Part shown: in pieces, positions 62,481 through 64,000 of the stretch
Layout: the number at the start of each line of letters is the position of its first letter
Position numbering within the stretch: position 1 is the stretch's first letter
Notes under the pieces: generated by a model
Told to the model about the DNA's origin: nothing
Databases searched by the model: none
The model's input: the letters and a program-made list of their open reading frames with translations, nothing else
Position numbers and translations under genes: made by a program
Origin: Phallusia mammillata
Lineage: Eukaryota > Chordata > Ascidiacea > Phlebobranchia > Ascidiidae
DNA: 64,000 bases
Direction of reading: 5' to 3'
Assembly: GCA_003260075.1 (NCBI GenBank)
Contig: QLIY01000422.1
Location: 19,047-83,046, forward strand

Positions 62481-63420
62481 TCACTTACGAGTAAAAGCAT
62501 ATATTTGGCTTCGAATGCATTCGAACATGTTGCCATTCATTGTATATGCTGGTTCAATTTCATTGCAACAAGGAATCACTCTCATCGGGGCTTGACAGTT
62601 TGGACAATTTGTTTCTGTTTGCAGTTGTGGCAATAGGAACAAGGTTGAGTCGTCACAGCATGCCTTGGCCACTATATATATATTTTTTGCATTTGCGGCA
62701 GAGGAAATGCCTGTAGTCTGGGTCCAGTAAGCTTCCGGTGTCGCAGTTTGGGCATTTTCCTGGGATTGTGTCCTCGCAACCCTACTACGAGGTTTACTGT
62801 CCCGAAATTCTGTTGGGCTGTTACGAGGGCGTTTGCGCGTCACTGCCGGGGCAATAATTGAGGTCTCATGTTCTTCTTGGTTGTTTTGTTCAACATCATG
62901 TAATGCTTCTGGGTCTGGGACAGGGTCACTATCAGGCTGGAGGCGTTGAGTCGTCACCCCCTTATCTGAGATATAGGTTTGCAAGCGTAACCCAATTTCC
63001 TTACTTGCGACGCTGTTTGGGTTTTGCTTTTGTTCCTGCCAGTTTTTACAAATAAAATCTTCTTTTCTTTTGGCACAAGCAGACTGTTAGTGGCCTGTTT
63101 CTCCACAGTATTTACAAGTTATTGCTTTTCCATGATAGGTGACGAATGTAGCCGAGAATAGTTTTTTTTCTCGATTAAAGTTGTTTATTGTGAGTATCCT
63201 CATGCCAGAAAAAAGTCCTTCTTTGTCTTTTCTATGCACTATGTTCTTTACTTTACTATAGTGCTCTTCCATGTTTTTAACAATTAAGGCACTTGAAAAT
63301 CTCGCCTGCATTATTCTTATCGCTTTTATAACGCCTCGAGTTTTGTCCATACGATACCTCCAGTAATATCTTTGAAGGTCCGAAGCTTGTTCTCTTGTTG
63401 TGCAGGTTACATCCGCCCTT
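62481..63420 (-). pseudogene. Decayed retrotransposon gag/ORF1-like protein with CCHC zinc knuckle
   Basis: Reading frames at 63087-63350 and 62481-62984 are in the same phase and form one protein of about 290 residues, broken by a TAA inside the zinc knuckle (CKYCGETGH, stop, then Q-S-A-C). Upstream, an RRM-like region with EGLFSGMRILTI precedes the knuckle, as in several LINE-type ORF1 proteins. Downstream is a polar tail plus a CPNC-x6-PCC motif. The frame also breaks by stop near 63420. Host domestication is unlikely given these breaks. Confidence 0.55.
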
Positions 63421-64000
63421 CATTTCAGCTATATTTTTTTTAAGGAAAGTTTATTTCCTTCGTAAGGTTTCATAATTCCTCTCTCTTGAGCTGTTCCGTA
63501 GCTTGAAACTCAATCACTTCGTTTTTTTTTAATGCACCCATTATACTGTCGGTTGCCGCCTGCGAATAACTTGGCATTTTGCTCATAGCTCCTTCCTACA
63601 TCAGCGCCAGACACGTCTCCCCGGAAAAGTCCACGTCGGCACCTGAGATACTTCCATAATTACAGGGTGCACCACCTAGCAGTTGTTTGAGCCGTAAACA
63701 TTCCGTAGCATATGTCGTTGCTTGTATTAATAAATGTATTTATTGTTAGATTTAACATATTATATTCGCTAATTCCAATTTTTCTTATTTTACTAACCAG
63801 CCAGCCTAAAATCCATGCGGACCAACAATCCTGTTTGCTTCCCATGGAATTAACTTATAAATCAGATAGTCAATGCAACTTTGATTATTATGTAATGTCA
63901 TAAATCCACTTGCATACAATCCATAAAGTTAGCGAAAAAAGAAAATGTTGGTTTGTGTATTTACGCGTAGGCTATATTGCAGTTTCATTTTTGAGGGTTA

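Overview
This is an animal nuclear genome window: AT-rich, with many short GT-AG introns of about 50-400 bp and dense repeats. A compact invertebrate deuterostome is most likely, and a tunicate (ascidian) is my best guess. That placement is inference from gene style and could not be tested by search.

Two protein-coding genes fill the unique sequence. The first, on the + strand, runs from before base 1 to a stop at 50778. About 80 coding exons can be chained with consistent splice phases; they sum to 12,396 nt (4,131 codons plus stop) and open in mid-protein. It encodes a very large, apparently secreted mosaic protein. Unit 1 is EGF repeats (9 complete plus a partial one), a Kunitz domain, a VWC-like segment, a tyrosinase-fold domain, a Gly-Tyr/Phe pentapeptide-repeat region and a small Cys-rich domain. 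Unit 2 has the same order: EGF, Kunitz, pentapeptide repeats, VWC-like segment, second tyrosinase-fold domain, more pentapeptide repeats and a second Cys-rich domain. After this come about 31 VWC domains and a C-terminal VWD-C8-TIL block, as in kielin/chordin-like proteins. Both tyrosinase folds have lost copper-ligand histidines. A 752-nt exon at 34635-35386, between VWC 4 and VWC 5, is in phase with the upstream exons but ends in a stop. It looks like an alternative last exon that replaces 27 VWC domains and VWD-C8-TIL with an acidic, tyrosine-rich tail.

The second gene, on the - strand (54043 to 50982), is a Wee1 cell-cycle kinase of 11 coding exons. Its stop lies about 200 bp from the stop of the first gene, so the two are tail to tail. 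A 40-base poly-G run inside its second coding exon puts the assembled reading frame off by one.

Repeats dominate the introns and the region beyond 54 kb. They include at least eleven hAT-type elements with 8-bp target duplications, a TA-flanked inverted-repeat transposon carrying a nested hAT, and many copies of a family with a terminal hairpin and a CTAG end (Helentron-like). There are also tRNA-derived SINE-like copies, two short elements with hammerhead-like cores (one forming a perfect 61-bp-arm palindrome), a decayed retrotransposon gag-like ORF near 63 kb, and seven poly-C tracts of 32-96 bases, all C on the + strand. A 223-base N gap lies at 15408-15630.
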